From contig REDH01000209.1 in NCBI GenBank assembly GCA_007693585.1, positions 1 to 39,357 on the forward strand: DNA of 39,357 bases, given 5' to 3'. Both the position numbers and the translations under genes were made by a program. The DNA is from Deltaproteobacteria bacterium. GTDB lineage: Bacteria; Myxococcota_A; Bradymonadia; REDH01. The notes under the pieces are model-generated. The model ran no database searches. It was given only the letters and a program-made list of their open reading frames with translations, and had not been told where the DNA came from. This document shows, one piece after another, positions 7,105-17,930 of this stretch (positions are counted from its first letter, which is position 1; each line of letters starts with the position of its first letter).

Positions 7105-9615
7105 ATGACCACGCACCGTTTCCTGTCCCTCGCCCTCCTGATGCTCGGCCTCGTGCTGTCGGGCTGCGGGAGCGACGACCAGCCCTCTCCCACGTCCACC
7201 TCCGGGGACGGGACGCAGCCGTCCACGGCCGTCGAGCCGTCCGTTCCGTCGACGGATGACGTGGGCGGGACGTCGACCGACGCATCCGACGACGTGTCGG
7301 ACCCCATCCTCACGGATCCCTTCCCCGGCGAAGCCACCCGCACCGCGCTTCGCGAGGACGACGAGCGTGCGCTGGACGAGCCGTTCGATCCCGCGCTGCG
7401 GGTGGGATACGGGCACCGCGACCTCGCCTGGAGGGCCGGGGCGAAGCCGGGCCAGATCGGGACGGCCGCTCTCCCGGCCCGCGACGCGCTCCTCGCCCGG
7501 GCCGTGGGCGAGATCCTGCCGGTGCTCACCCGGCGGGACCGTCAGCGCGTCGTCCAGGAGGTGTCCGCGTGGATTCTCGAGCGCATGGAGCAGACCAACG
7601 CGGATCTGGAGCACGGTCGATACAGCATCCTCTTCGAGCCGGGCCGTGGGGTGGAGCAACCGCCAGCGGTCAACGCATTCGTGATCAGTCAGGGGGACAC
7701 CCACGTGGCGATCGTGAGCGCGGATCTCTACCTTCCGCACGAGCAGCTTCATCGTCGCGTCGCCCACCTCGTGTCGGATCGGACCGGCATTCAACGAGAC
7801 CGGCTCTTCCTGGCGGCCACCCACAACCACTCGGCGCCCCACGCGGTGAGCCCCGCGTTCGGCATCTGGACCTTTGGGGACCAGTTCGACGCGCGCCACT
7901 GGTCCTACATGACCCACGAGATTGCCGACGCGATCGTGGAGGCGTGGGAAGCGCGGGTCCCGGCCACCGTTCGCACCGGACGGACCTCCTTCACCCGGGT
8001 CCAGCGCAACATCATCGGCGCCTCGGTCGCCGAAGTTCGTCCGACCCCGGACGCGGACCGCGAGCTGGTGGACGTCGGCTACCCCCCGGAGTACTTCGAG
8101 GACGATCTGGTGGTGCTTCGGTTCGACCATGCCGACGAGAGTGGCCCACTTGGCCAGATCTTCGTTCTCGGGATGCATCCGGAGACCCTTCGGGACAACC
8201 ACGGCATCACCTCGGGTGAGTTTCCTCGGCACGCCGAGCGCAAGATCGCCGCCCGTACGGGTGCGCCGGCGCTGTGGCTCTCGGGAGCGCTGGGTGACGT
8301 GGAGCCCGATCGCGAACGCGTGACGCCGGGTGCGGACTACTGGCGTCGGGGCTTCGCGGCGATGGATCGCATGACGGACGAGATCGCGGACGCGGTCGTG
8401 GCGCTGCACGACAGCCTCGGGTCCAGCCCCGCCGAGCCGGATCCGGTGCTGCTCAACCTGGCGCGCGACCTGCCGGGACCGGAGGACTTCGCCATCCCGG
8501 ACTCGTCCTACCTCGGGCCGCGCCTGCCGATGCTGAGGCTCATCCATGACTCGATGCGGATCCGCATGCACCTGGTGCGCATCCACGACGTTCTGCTCGT
8601 TGGGACCCCGGGGGAGATGCCTACGGATCAGTCCCTCAACCTGAAGTCGCGGCTGGAGACCGGGGCCGACTCGAACCTTGTCTTCCAGGGCTACGTGTTC
8701 CCCGACGCGCCACAGTGGGTCGTCGAGCGAATCGAGCGCAACTTCTCGACCTCGGTCGCCCCGCCTGAAGCCCAGGTCCCGATCGTCGCGGCGATCAGCC
8801 TCGTGAACACCTACATGGGGTACATCGTGACCGCGTGGGAGTACGAGAATCGGGAGCACTACCGGGAGAGCCTGACGGGTTTCGGTGCGGGCACGGCAGA
8901 CCATGTCAACACCCTGGCCCTGGAGCTTGCGGTGGAGATGCACGGAGGATCGCGAGCGGATCGCGCGTTCGACCCGCTCATCGAGGACGACCTCGCCGGG
9001 TTCGACGCGCTGACGCTGTGGCTGCGAGGCCGCGACGCGCAGGTAGCGGCTTTCTCACGTGCGATCCCGGCCTCGGATCCGACCGGAGTGGCAGTACCGC
9101 TGGGGGAGCCGGCCTTCCTCGATGCGGACCCGGAAGACGAGGATGGCTTCCCGGAGCGCGTGGAGTTCTCGTTCCGCGGTGGGACGAACGACGTTGATCT
9201 GCCCCAGCTTCGCATCGAGCGATGGTCGGACGACGATGACGCCTGGCTGACGCACGCCGAGGGGCCGTCGCTGGAGCTCTTCCTGCTTTTCGAGGGTCCG
9301 GATCAGTGGACCGCGTCGTGGCGCGCGCCGATCGCCGGCGCCACCGTCCGCGTGGTCGCGGACGGTGTGTATCGCGGCGAGCAGGACAATGCGACCGCAC
9401 CGCATCCGCTCTGGGATCCGGATGGCCGGAACGTGGCCTACACGTTCGTGAGCGAACCCTTCGTTGTGCCCGGGACGGATCCGGCTCCCACGGAGCCTGC
9501 GCCGACGGAGCCCTCATCGTCCGCCCCCTCGGAGCCCGAACCAGCACCGACGGAGCCCTCTCCGTCCGCCCCTTCGGAACCCGGACCGGAGCCCTCGTCC
9601 GCGACGCCCGGCTGA
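7105..9615 (+). CDS. neutral/alkaline ceramidase-like lipoprotein
   Basis: 836 residues. A signal peptide ends in the lipobox LSGC (lipidated Cys 21), followed by an Asp/Ser/Thr-rich linker to about 75. The central region matches the neutral/alkaline non-lysosomal ceramidase fold: IVSADLYLP near 203-211 (usual SVD), THNHSAPH at 239-246 (the Zn-binding THTHSGP motif), a His-Pro at 358-359 and ALGDVEPD near 395-402 (usual NVGDVSPN). The family cleaves the amide of ceramide; lipid amide hydrolysis at the cell surface is the likely activity, substrate unproven. The last 45 residues are a Pro/Glu/Ser/Thr repeat tail. ATG 7105 is used; GTG 7102 is one codon earlier and better spaced from GGAG. Confidence 0.8.
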   Translation: MTTHRFLSLALLMLGLVLSGCGSDDQPSPTSTSGDGTQPSTAVEPSVPSTDDVGGTSTDASDDVSDPILTDPFPGEATRTALREDDERALDEPFDPALRVGYGHRDLAWRAGAKPGQIGTAALPARDALLARAVGEILPVLTRRDRQRVVQEVSAWILERMEQTNADLEHGRYSILFEPGRGVEQPPAVNAFVISQGDTHVAIVSADLYLPHEQLHRRVAHLVSDRTGIQRDRLFLAATHNHSAPHAVSPAFGIWTFGDQFDARHWSYMTHEIADAIVEAWEARVPATVRTGRTSFTRVQRNIIGASVAEVRPTPDADRELVDVGYPPEYFEDDLVVLRFDHADESGPLGQIFVLGMHPETLRDNHGITSGEFPRHAERKIAARTGAPALWLSGALGDVEPDRERVTPGADYWRRGFAAMDRMTDEIADAVVALHDSLGSSPAEPDPVLLNLARDLPGPEDFAIPDSSYLGPRLPMLRLIHDSMRIRMHLVRIHDVLLVGTPGEMPTDQSLNLKSRLETGADSNLVFQGYVFPDAPQWVVERIERNFSTSVAPPEAQVPIVAAISLVNTYMGYIVTAWEYENREHYRESLTGFGAGTADHVNTLALELAVEMHGGSRADRAFDPLIEDDLAGFDALTLWLRGRDAQVAAFSRAIPASDPTGVAVPLGEPAFLDADPEDEDGFPERVEFSFRGGTNDVDLPQLRIERWSDDDDAWLTHAEGPSLELFLLFEGPDQWTASWRAPIAGATVRVVADGVYRGEQDNATAPHPLWDPDGRNVAYTFVSEPFVVPGTDPAPTEPAPTEPSSSAPSEPEPAPTEPSPSAPSEPGPEPSSATPG

Positions 9616-9637
9616 GCGGCACCGGTGTTCAGCCGGG
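9607..9637. terminator. shared hairpin of two convergent stop codons
   Basis: CCCGGCTGA at 9607-9615 pairs perfectly over 9 bp with TCAGCCGGG at 9629-9637. The left arm contains the TGA of the ceramidase-like gene and the right arm the TGA of the minus-strand 69-residue gene. There is no T-run on either strand, so a bidirectional or Rho-assisted terminator is inferred. Confidence 0.6.
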
Positions 9638-9838
9638 GCGGCTCAGGGGCGAGGCGGCGCTCTCTTCCGCGGTCCGCGCGGCCTCCTCGCGAAGACGCTT
9701 CTGGCGTTCGTCGCGCTCTCGTTGTCTGCGCTGCTCCGCGAGCAGAGTTTCCCTGGCCTGCTGTCCCCCCCACCATATCCCGGCGAGCAGCCCGACGACG
9801 AAAATGACGGGGATGTAGAACGCGTGGGCCGCGGTCAT
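9629..9838 (-). CDS. small membrane protein at the end of the ccm operon
   Basis: 69 residues: a short N-terminus, one membrane helix at about 8-28 (IPVIFVVGLLAGIWWGG), then a highly charged, probably coiled-coil tail rich in Arg, Glu and Gln. Its ATG overlaps the ccmD stop in an ATGA, so it is translationally coupled to ccmD and is very probably a real gene. I do not recognise the family. The position suggests an accessory to the heme export complex, perhaps a second CcmD-like protein. Confidence 0.6.
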   Translation of the reverse strand: MTAAHAFYIPVIFVVGLLAGIWWGGQQARETLLAEQRRQRERDERQKRLREEAARTAEESAASPLSRPG

Positions 9839-10260
9839 CCACCGGACTCCTCGCGCACGAGCAGGCGGTCCTCGACCTCCTCGATGCGTCGCTGCAGGCC
9901 CTGGAGGTCGGTGGCGACGGCGCGCTGTCGTCGGACGAGCATGAGGACGTAGAGCAGGAGCAGGGTGAAGAACACGAGGTAGGCGGCGAAGAGGAGGGGT
10001 CCGCCGGGGACGAGGTCTCCCTCGCGGACCTCGGAGGCGGCGACGAACCCGTCCCGTTCGAGCGCGGCGCGCGTGTAGGCGCCGTCGTCAGTGGAGTCCT
10101 GCTGAGCGGCCGGGGGATCGGGGTCGACCGCGGGGGTGTCATCCGGAGCGGCGGCCGGGGAGTCGCCGCCTGCGGCGGGGGCGGAGGCGCCCTGGGCGTG
10201 GGCGATGCTGTAGGGGAGCAGCGCGAGGGCGAGGAGGAAGGCGGGGAGCGTACGGATCAT
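9835..10260 (-). CDS. ccmD: CcmD-like heme exporter subunit with signal peptide
   Basis: 141 residues, longer than a typical CcmD (about 50-70). A signal peptide (about 1-22, ending AHA) is followed by an Ala/Pro/Asp-rich linker. A C-terminal membrane helix at about 88-109 continues into a basic, coiled-coil cytoplasmic tail (RRQRAVATDLQGLQRRIEE), the pattern of the CcmD family. CcmD releases heme-loaded CcmE from the CcmABC complex. The gene sits directly after ccmC with a 4-bp ATGA overlap, as expected for ccmD. The exported N-terminal extension is unusual. The assignment rests on pattern and position, not on strong sequence identity. Confidence 0.65.
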   Translation of the reverse strand: MIRTLPAFLLALALLPYSIAHAQGASAPAAGGDSPAAAPDDTPAVDPDPPAAQQDSTDDGAYTRAALERDGFVAASEVREGDLVPGGPLLFAAYLVFFTLLLLYVLMLVRRQRAVATDLQGLQRRIEEVEDRLLVREESGG

Positions 10261-10997
10261 GGGTGGCTCCGGTCCAGGAGGTCCTCCGCGCGGAGGTCGG
10301 CGGTCTCGACGGCTCGCCAGGCAGCGTCGGCCTGCTCCTCGGCGAGGCCGATGCGAACGCGTAGCGCCAGGAGGGTGACGAAGAGCAGCGCGAAAGTGAT
10401 GAAGGACGTGGTGAGGACGAGCTGCATCTCGGGGGTGATGCCAGCGCCTTCGCCGGTGATGACCTGGGGATGGCTTCCGCGCCAGCGTTCGACGCTGTAG
10501 CGGATGAGCGGGATGTCGGCCACGCCGAGGATGGCGAGGACGGCGCAGATCTTTCGGGTGAGGTCGCTGCGTCCGCCGAACTGCCGGACGAGGATGTAGG
10601 CGACGAAGATGAGGAGGAGGACGAGGGTGAGCAGGAGGCGGGGTTCCCCGGTCCACCAGGTGCCCCAGGCCTTTCGGGCCCAGATGGGTCCGGTGAGGAG
10701 GACACCGAGGCAGAAGAGGACGCCGACCTCCGCGGCTGCTCGCGCGACGACATCGGCGCGGACGTCTCCCCGGAGCAGGTACCAGACGGACGCTGCGCAG
10801 CAGAGGATGAAGCCGAGGTAGCCGGCGATGGCGGAAGGCACATGGATGTAGAAGATCTTCTGGACCACGCCCATGGTGGCCTCGGTCGGGGCGTAGAAGA
10901 AGATGAGCCCCATCAGGAGAGCGCCGGCCAGCATCGTGATGGCGGCGAGAGCGACAAGCCAGTCCGCTCGCCGGGGAGTCAGGGCGGGTGTGGTCAT
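10257..10997 (-). CDS. ccmC: heme export protein CcmC
   Basis: 246 residues with six membrane helices. The conserved periplasmic histidines are present at His52 (FYIHVPSA) and His176 (WRGSHPQV). The tryptophan-rich heme-handling motif reads WGTWWTGEPRL at 111-121, where most CcmC proteins have WWxWDPRL. CcmC presents heme to CcmE in the periplasm. The start at 10997 gives a normal length; the in-frame 28-residue extension upstream is not CcmC-like. It follows ccmB after 123 bp, the widest gap in the operon, and that gap holds a promoter-like sequence. Confidence 0.93.
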   Translation of the reverse strand: MTTPALTPRRADWLVALAAITMLAGALLMGLIFFYAPTEATMGVVQKIFYIHVPSAIAGYLGFILCCAASVWYLLRGDVRADVVARAAAEVGVLFCLGVLLTGPIWARKAWGTWWTGEPRLLLTLVLLLIFVAYILVRQFGGRSDLTRKICAVLAILGVADIPLIRYSVERWRGSHPQVITGEGAGITPEMQLVLTTSFITFALLFVTLLALRVRIGLAEEQADAAWRAVETADLRAEDLLDRSHP

Positions 10998-11052
10998 GGT
11001 GCGGGTTGTGCGTCGGAGAGGAGGATCGAGGGGCGGGATTCCGCGGCAGCGG

Positions 11053-11081
11053 GGTATAGGCAGGGGCGTGAGGCGGGACAA
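11053..11081 (-). promoter_or_regulatory. possible internal promoter for ccmC-ccmD
   Basis: On the minus strand TTGTCC (11076-11081), a 17-base spacer and TATACC (11053-11058) match 4 of 6 positions each to a sigma-70 promoter. It lies 55 bases before the ccmC start, in the only sizeable gap downstream of ccmF. Confidence 0.4.
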
Positions 11082-11120
11082 GCGGTGGTCGACGGGCGCG
11101 GGGTACGGATTCGCGGGGAT

Positions 11121-11822
11121 TCAGGCATCGACGGCTTCGCCGAAGAGCCAGCGTCCGAGGACGAGGAAGAGGGCATCGAAGGCGATCATGAGCGAGAGCC
11201 AGTCGCCGTGGCCGGCGTGGGCGAGGGGGTCGAAGAGCGTGGCGGAGCCCTTCACGCCGGCGATGAGGAGGGGGATGGCGAGGGGGTAGAGCAGCAACGG
11301 GAGGAGGACTTCGCGCATGCGGACGGCGGCGAGGGCGGCGGAGAGGACGGTTCCGAGCGCGCAGAGTCCGAGGGTGCCGGCGAGGAGGAGCGCGACGAGG
11401 GGCAGGATGGGCGGCTGGACCGGCAGCGGAAAGACGAGGAGGAGGGTGGGGACGAGCAGGGCCTGGAGGGTGAGGAGCAGAAGGAGGTTGGTGAGCAGCT
11501 TGCTGGTGTAGAGCGCGTCGAGGATGCCGGGGACGAGGAGGAGCCCGTCCATGGCGCGGTTCTCGCGTTCGCGCTGGAAGGTGCGGGTGAAGACGAGGGC
11601 CCCGAGGAAGGCGATGGCGACCCAGAGGACTCCGGGGGCGGTGGTGGCGGCGAGCTCGCGGTCGGCAAACCCGGCGAAGGAGAAGAGGGTCATCAGCACG
11701 AGAGCGAAGAGTCCGGCGGTGTGGAGGACCTCGCGGGTGCGCAGCTCGACGGTGATGTCCTTGCGGAGGAGGAGGAGGAGCAGGCGCCAGAAGCCGGGGC
11801 GCGGAGCGGTGACGTTCGTCAT
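11121..11822 (-). CDS. ccmB: heme exporter permease CcmB
   Basis: 233 residues, mostly membrane-spanning with about six helices. It contains the family's early FTRTFQRERENRAMDGLLLVP segment near 77-97, the cytoplasmic region that contacts the CcmA ATPase. With CcmA and CcmC it forms the ABC-type complex that drives release of holo-CcmE. Its ATG overlaps the ccmA stop by 4 bp, indicating translational coupling. Confidence 0.93.
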   Translation of the reverse strand: MTNVTAPRPGFWRLLLLLLRKDITVELRTREVLHTAGLFALVLMTLFSFAGFADRELAATTAPGVLWVAIAFLGALVFTRTFQRERENRAMDGLLLVPGILDALYTSKLLTNLLLLLTLQALLVPTLLLVFPLPVQPPILPLVALLLAGTLGLCALGTVLSAALAAVRMREVLLPLLLYPLAIPLLIAGVKGSATLFDPLAHAGHGDWLSLMIAFDALFLVLGRWLFGEAVDA

Positions 11823-12568
11823 CGGTTGCCTCCGGTTGCCCTGGCGTACACGTCGGCGAGGGTTCCGGTGGCGGGTGCGTCGTGGCGCAGTCGCCCTCGG
11901 GCGATGGTGAGCACCCGAGAGAACTGCTCGGCGGAGGTCTCGAGGTGGTGGGTGACGAGGAGGACGAGGACCTGCTTCGCCTGCAGCTCGTCGAGGAGTT
12001 CCCAGAGGAATGCCTGTCCCTGTCGGTCGAGCCCGGTGAGGGGTTCGTCGAGGAGGACGAGGTCGGGCTCATGGACGAGGGCGCGGGCGAGGGCGAGGCG
12101 CTGCTTCATTCCGCGGGAGAACCCGCCGACCGCCCGGTGGGCGGCGGATGCGAGGCCCACCCGGTCGAGCCAGTGGTCAACGGCCTCCGGTCCGCGGCCA
12201 TGGAGGCCTGCGTAGAGTTCGAGATTCTCGCGGGCGGTCAGCTCGGCATAGACGAGCACATCGTGGGCGACGAGGCCGATGCGCCCGCGGAGCGTGTGGC
12301 GGTGGGCCCTGCCATCGAGTGCGCCGTCGTGGGTGATCCGTCCATCCTGGGGGGTGAGGAGGGTGGCGAGGCAGGCGAGCAGGGTGCTCTTCCCGGCGCC
12401 ATTGGGGCCGATGACGGCGAGTCTCTCGGCGCGTCGCGCCTCGAAGGAGACCCCGTGCAGTGCGATCGTGCGCCCGAAGTGCACGCCCAGTCGGTGCACG
12501 GCGATGCGGGGCCCGTGCGGCGTGGCATGGTTCCGCGGACCTGTCGGTGCCGTGGTTGCGAGGGTCAT
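11819..12568 (-). CDS. ccmA: heme exporter ATP-binding protein CcmA
   Basis: 249 residues, a single ABC ATPase domain. Walker A GPNGAGKST is at 54-62, signature FSRGMKQRLALARAL at 150-164, Walker B LVLLDEP at 170-176 and the switch histidine at 207 (VTHH). The first 20 residues are a non-conserved Thr/Pro-rich extension. ATP hydrolysis by CcmA releases holo-CcmE from CcmC. The ATG at 12568 overlaps the stop of the upstream 547-residue gene, and the end overlaps ccmB. Confidence 0.94.
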   Translation of the reverse strand: MTLATTAPTGPRNHATPHGPRIAVHRLGVHFGRTIALHGVSFEARRAERLAVIGPNGAGKSTLLACLATLLTPQDGRITHDGALDGRAHRHTLRGRIGLVAHDVLVYAELTARENLELYAGLHGRGPEAVDHWLDRVGLASAAHRAVGGFSRGMKQRLALARALVHEPDLVLLDEPLTGLDRQGQAFLWELLDELQAKQVLVLLVTHHLETSAEQFSRVLTIARGRLRHDAPATGTLADVYARATGGNR

Positions 12569-14208
12569 CCCGGTTCCTGCGCGCCCGTGGCTGCGGGGTC
12601 CGGCTCGCCGCTGCGGGAGTCCTGTTCGTCGAGGGCGCGCAGTTCGCGCAGGCGGCGAAGGAGGATGGCGAGTTCCTCGCGGAGTTGCTCCCGGGCCAGC
12701 CGAATCTCGGCCTCGAGCAGTTCCCCCTCTCCCCATGCGGCTTCGATGTGGGCGGCCTCCTCGAGGAGCGCGTCGCGCTGGGCGAGGAGTGCGTCCACCT
12801 GCCAGCGTCGCGCCGCGCGTCCCCCTCGGCCGAGCCCGCGCACGCGAAACAGGGCGACGAGTCCCAGCAGGAGCCCGAGGATTCCGGCGATGATCGCGGC
12901 GGTTCGTTCCCACCTGCTGGCGGAAGGCCAGCCGTGGGTCTCGAGGGAGAGGATGTCTCCGGCCGAAGCGGTGAGTCCGCTCAGTCCCCGGACGGGCACG
13001 CCGTCGCGCAGGAGCCCTTCCGGGTCGTGGGTGATTCGGCGTTCGAAGCAGGGCGTTGCGTCGCCGGTGCACAGGGGGGCGTCGACCCGGACGTCGATGA
13101 TCGGGTGGCGGGAGAAGGTGGTGGTCATGGGGAGGAGGACGGAACCCGAGTGGACGTCCATGGAGACGGGCTGTTCGAGGTGGAAGGAGGGCGCGTTTCG
13201 GGTCTGCACGCTGAAGCGCAGGACGACTCGGGTCATGAGCCGCGGGTCGGACGCGCCGGGCAGGACCGGGCCGCGGTAGAGGAGGAAGCCGTCGCGACGC
13301 TCGATTCCGTCCTCCGGGTCGAGAACCTGAAGCGAGGTGGCGCCGTGCATGAAGGGGATCCGCACGGCGGAGCGGGGGTCGTTGTCCGCGGGTCGGAACA
13401 CGCGACCGTCCGTGGTGGCGAGGGTCCACACCTGGGTCACGGCGAGGTGTCCTTCCCACGGTTCGATGATCGTGGTGAGGTTTCGGACGACCACGGTGGA
13501 GAGGTCTGCCGCCGGGAGATCGACGCGAATGCGGGTTTCGAAGGGGCCGTCTCCGTCGAGCGGGACAGGCACCTCGCTGAAGAAGGAGCGATCGCCCGGC
13601 ACCTGGGCGAAGGCCTGAAGCCCTTCACCGGTCGGCACGTCCAGCACGAGCTCGCCGGCGGTGTCGGTGGTTCCCTGCCAGCTCGCGACGAGGTCGTGCG
13701 GCGGGCGGAGCACATGCACGAGCACCTCCGCTCGGGCGTGGGGCACGGTCCCCTCGGGTCCCTCGGTCTCGAGGATGACGCGCAGGGGGACCATGTTGGT
13801 GTCGGGTGCGAGCTCGTCGGGGAGCGGTTGCAGGATTCGGCTTTCGCCGGGTTCCGGGGGAGCGTCGCGTGAATCCCCGGGCTCGGGAGGTACTGCCGCC
13901 GAGTTGTTCTCGGCCTCGTCCTGCACGGGCCGGGTTGCGGTGGGCTCCGAGGAATCCGCAGGGTCCCGAGCGTACCGCGAGGGGTACGCTTCCGCTTCGG
14001 GTGCGGCATCGGGAGCGGCGGAGGGGGGCGCCTCCGGGCTGCCGGAAGCCTCCAGCGCATCCCCTGCATTTCCGGGCGCGTACCCCAGGGAGTCGGGCAG
14101 TCCCGTCTCCCAGCCGATGGGGGACTCCTGGGCCCCGGCCGCTGCGGCGACGGCGAGGAGGTGCGCGCCGAGAAGGACGGCGACCGTTCGGTGCTTCGGC
14201 ATGTTCAT
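12565..14208 (-). CDS. unknown membrane-anchored periplasmic protein in the ccm operon
   Basis: 547 residues. A signal peptide (about 1-26, AAAGAQ) leads to a Pro/Glu/Ala-rich linker (about 40-135). A beta-rich region (about 140-235) has the look of a carboxypeptidase-regulatory or Ig-like fold, and a second beta-rich domain (about 240-425) contains two nearby cysteines (380 and 387). One membrane helix spans about 436-456, with a cytoplasmic Arg/Glu/Leu coiled coil at about 468-530. It overlaps by 4 bp both the gene before it and ccmA after it, so it is made with the Ccm proteins. I do not recognise it as a classical Ccm subunit. Its position suggests a scaffold linking periplasmic heme or apocytochrome handling to the CcmA side. 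Confidence 0.75.
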   Translation of the reverse strand: MNMPKHRTVAVLLGAHLLAVAAAAGAQESPIGWETGLPDSLGYAPGNAGDALEASGSPEAPPSAAPDAAPEAEAYPSRYARDPADSSEPTATRPVQDEAENNSAAVPPEPGDSRDAPPEPGESRILQPLPDELAPDTNMVPLRVILETEGPEGTVPHARAEVLVHVLRPPHDLVASWQGTTDTAGELVLDVPTGEGLQAFAQVPGDRSFFSEVPVPLDGDGPFETRIRVDLPAADLSTVVVRNLTTIIEPWEGHLAVTQVWTLATTDGRVFRPADNDPRSAVRIPFMHGATSLQVLDPEDGIERRDGFLLYRGPVLPGASDPRLMTRVVLRFSVQTRNAPSFHLEQPVSMDVHSGSVLLPMTTTFSRHPIIDVRVDAPLCTGDATPCFERRITHDPEGLLRDGVPVRGLSGLTASAGDILSLETHGWPSASRWERTAAIIAGILGLLLGLVALFRVRGLGRGGRAARRWQVDALLAQRDALLEEAAHIEAAWGEGELLEAEIRLAREQLREELAILLRRLRELRALDEQDSRSGEPDPAATGAQEPG

Positions 14209-14716
14209 GCGGACTCGCTGGCCGTGGGGAGACCGGAGGCGTTGTGGGCGTGTTGCGCGGCGGGCGATGCGTCATCGCTCGCGGTCTTCGCCGGGGCCAC
14301 GCCACCGTGGCGGCGGAGTGCGGCGGCGGACCATCGTCCCTCGCCGTCGGCGGATTCTCGCGCCACCCGGGACCGGACATCCTCGAGGGCGGCGTCCGCG
14401 GCCGCGAGATCATCTTCCTCGCCGCGCAGCTCCTCGATCGCCCGCATCACGCCGAGCGCCTCGCGCTCGAGGCTTCGCCGGGTGCGCCGGTAGTCTGCCT
14501 CGATGATCTTCTCGGATGCGAAGTCGTCTTCCGTGGTGCGGAGGAGCTCCACGAGCACGGCCTTTCGTTCGGTCAGCTCGCGCAATCGAAGGCGGGCATC
14601 GTCGACCTCGACGGTGGTGTCGAGGGCGCGATCTCCAGCCAGGACGCGGATGACACCACCCACCGTGGCAGCGATGAGGGCGATCCAGAGCACGAGCAGC
14701 GCGAGGGCGATGGAGG

Positions 14717-14720
<4 letters not shown>
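14205..14720 (-). CDS. small coiled-coil membrane protein in the ccm operon, CcmI-like in outline
   Basis: 171 residues: an N-terminal membrane helix (about 3-28), a long charged coiled coil (about 38-118, with LRLRELTERKAVLVELL) and a disordered Ala/Ser-rich tail. It overlaps by 4 bp with the CcmF-CcmH fusion gene before it and the 547-residue gene after it. CcmI proteins also begin with a membrane helix and a cytoplasmic leucine-zipper-like loop, so this may be a reduced CcmI without the TPR domain that binds apocytochrome. That parallel is structural inference only. Confidence 0.65.
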
Positions 14721-17347
<2,627 letters not shown>

Positions 17348-17411
17348 GTCTTTCCCTTCCGGGAATGGGGGGACCTGATTCCGGGCGATTCGAGGCTCGC
17401 CCGGCCGGCGT

Positions 17412-17930
17412 TCAGTAGGTGGAGGCCCCGGGAGATCCGGGAGGAGGCGTGGCGCCGGGAGCGATGAAGGGCGAGCCCGCGGCGCCACCCGTCCCCGGGG
17501 GAACGCCGTCGTATCGGGACGCGCACTTGGCCATGACCTCGACCGCCTCGAAGAGCTCGGGGCCGTTCATCCTGCCGAGGGCGATCACTTCGGCTTCGTC
17601 GCTGAAGGTGTCGGGGAGGATTCCGCGGAAGTGGACATCGATGGCGTACTCCCCGTCGATGATTCGGAAGAGGTGTTCGTCGAGGGTGCCCTCCCGCACC
17701 ATGTGTGAGCCGGGGACGACGTCTCCCTTGATCCGGAACTCGCGTTCGACGAGCTCTTCGTGCATCTCGATCGCTTCCCCGACGGTGTAGTAGAACACCT
17801 GTTCCTCGAAGGAGGTGAAGGCGAGCCACGCCACGGCGGCCGCGATGAGTACGGCACCCAGCAGGAAGCGCAGGTTGCCGTTGCCCTGGGGGGGAGGGAC
17901 ACTCTGGGCGGAGGTGGGCTGAGAGGTCAT
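17412..17930 (-). CDS. ccmE: heme chaperone CcmE, CxxxY type
   Basis: 172 residues: a short cytoplasmic N-terminus, one membrane helix at about 21-39, and the OB-fold periplasmic domain with GILPDTF at 103-109. The heme-binding site reads AKCASRY at 134-140, so Cys136 stands where classical CcmE has His (AKHDENY) and Tyr140 is retained. This CxxxY form is known from archaeal and some deltaproteobacterial systems (System I*). The tail is Gly/Pro-rich. It is the first gene of the ccm operon, 64 bp before the ccmF-ccmH fusion; the 259-bp gap upstream presumably holds the promoter, but I see no good match. Confidence 0.93.
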   Translation of the reverse strand: MTSQPTSAQSVPPPQGNGNLRFLLGAVLIAAAVAWLAFTSFEEQVFYYTVGEAIEMHEELVEREFRIKGDVVPGSHMVREGTLDEHLFRIIDGEYAIDVHFRGILPDTFSDEAEVIALGRMNGPELFEAVEVMAKCASRYDGVPPGTGGAAGSPFIAPGATPPPGSPGASTY

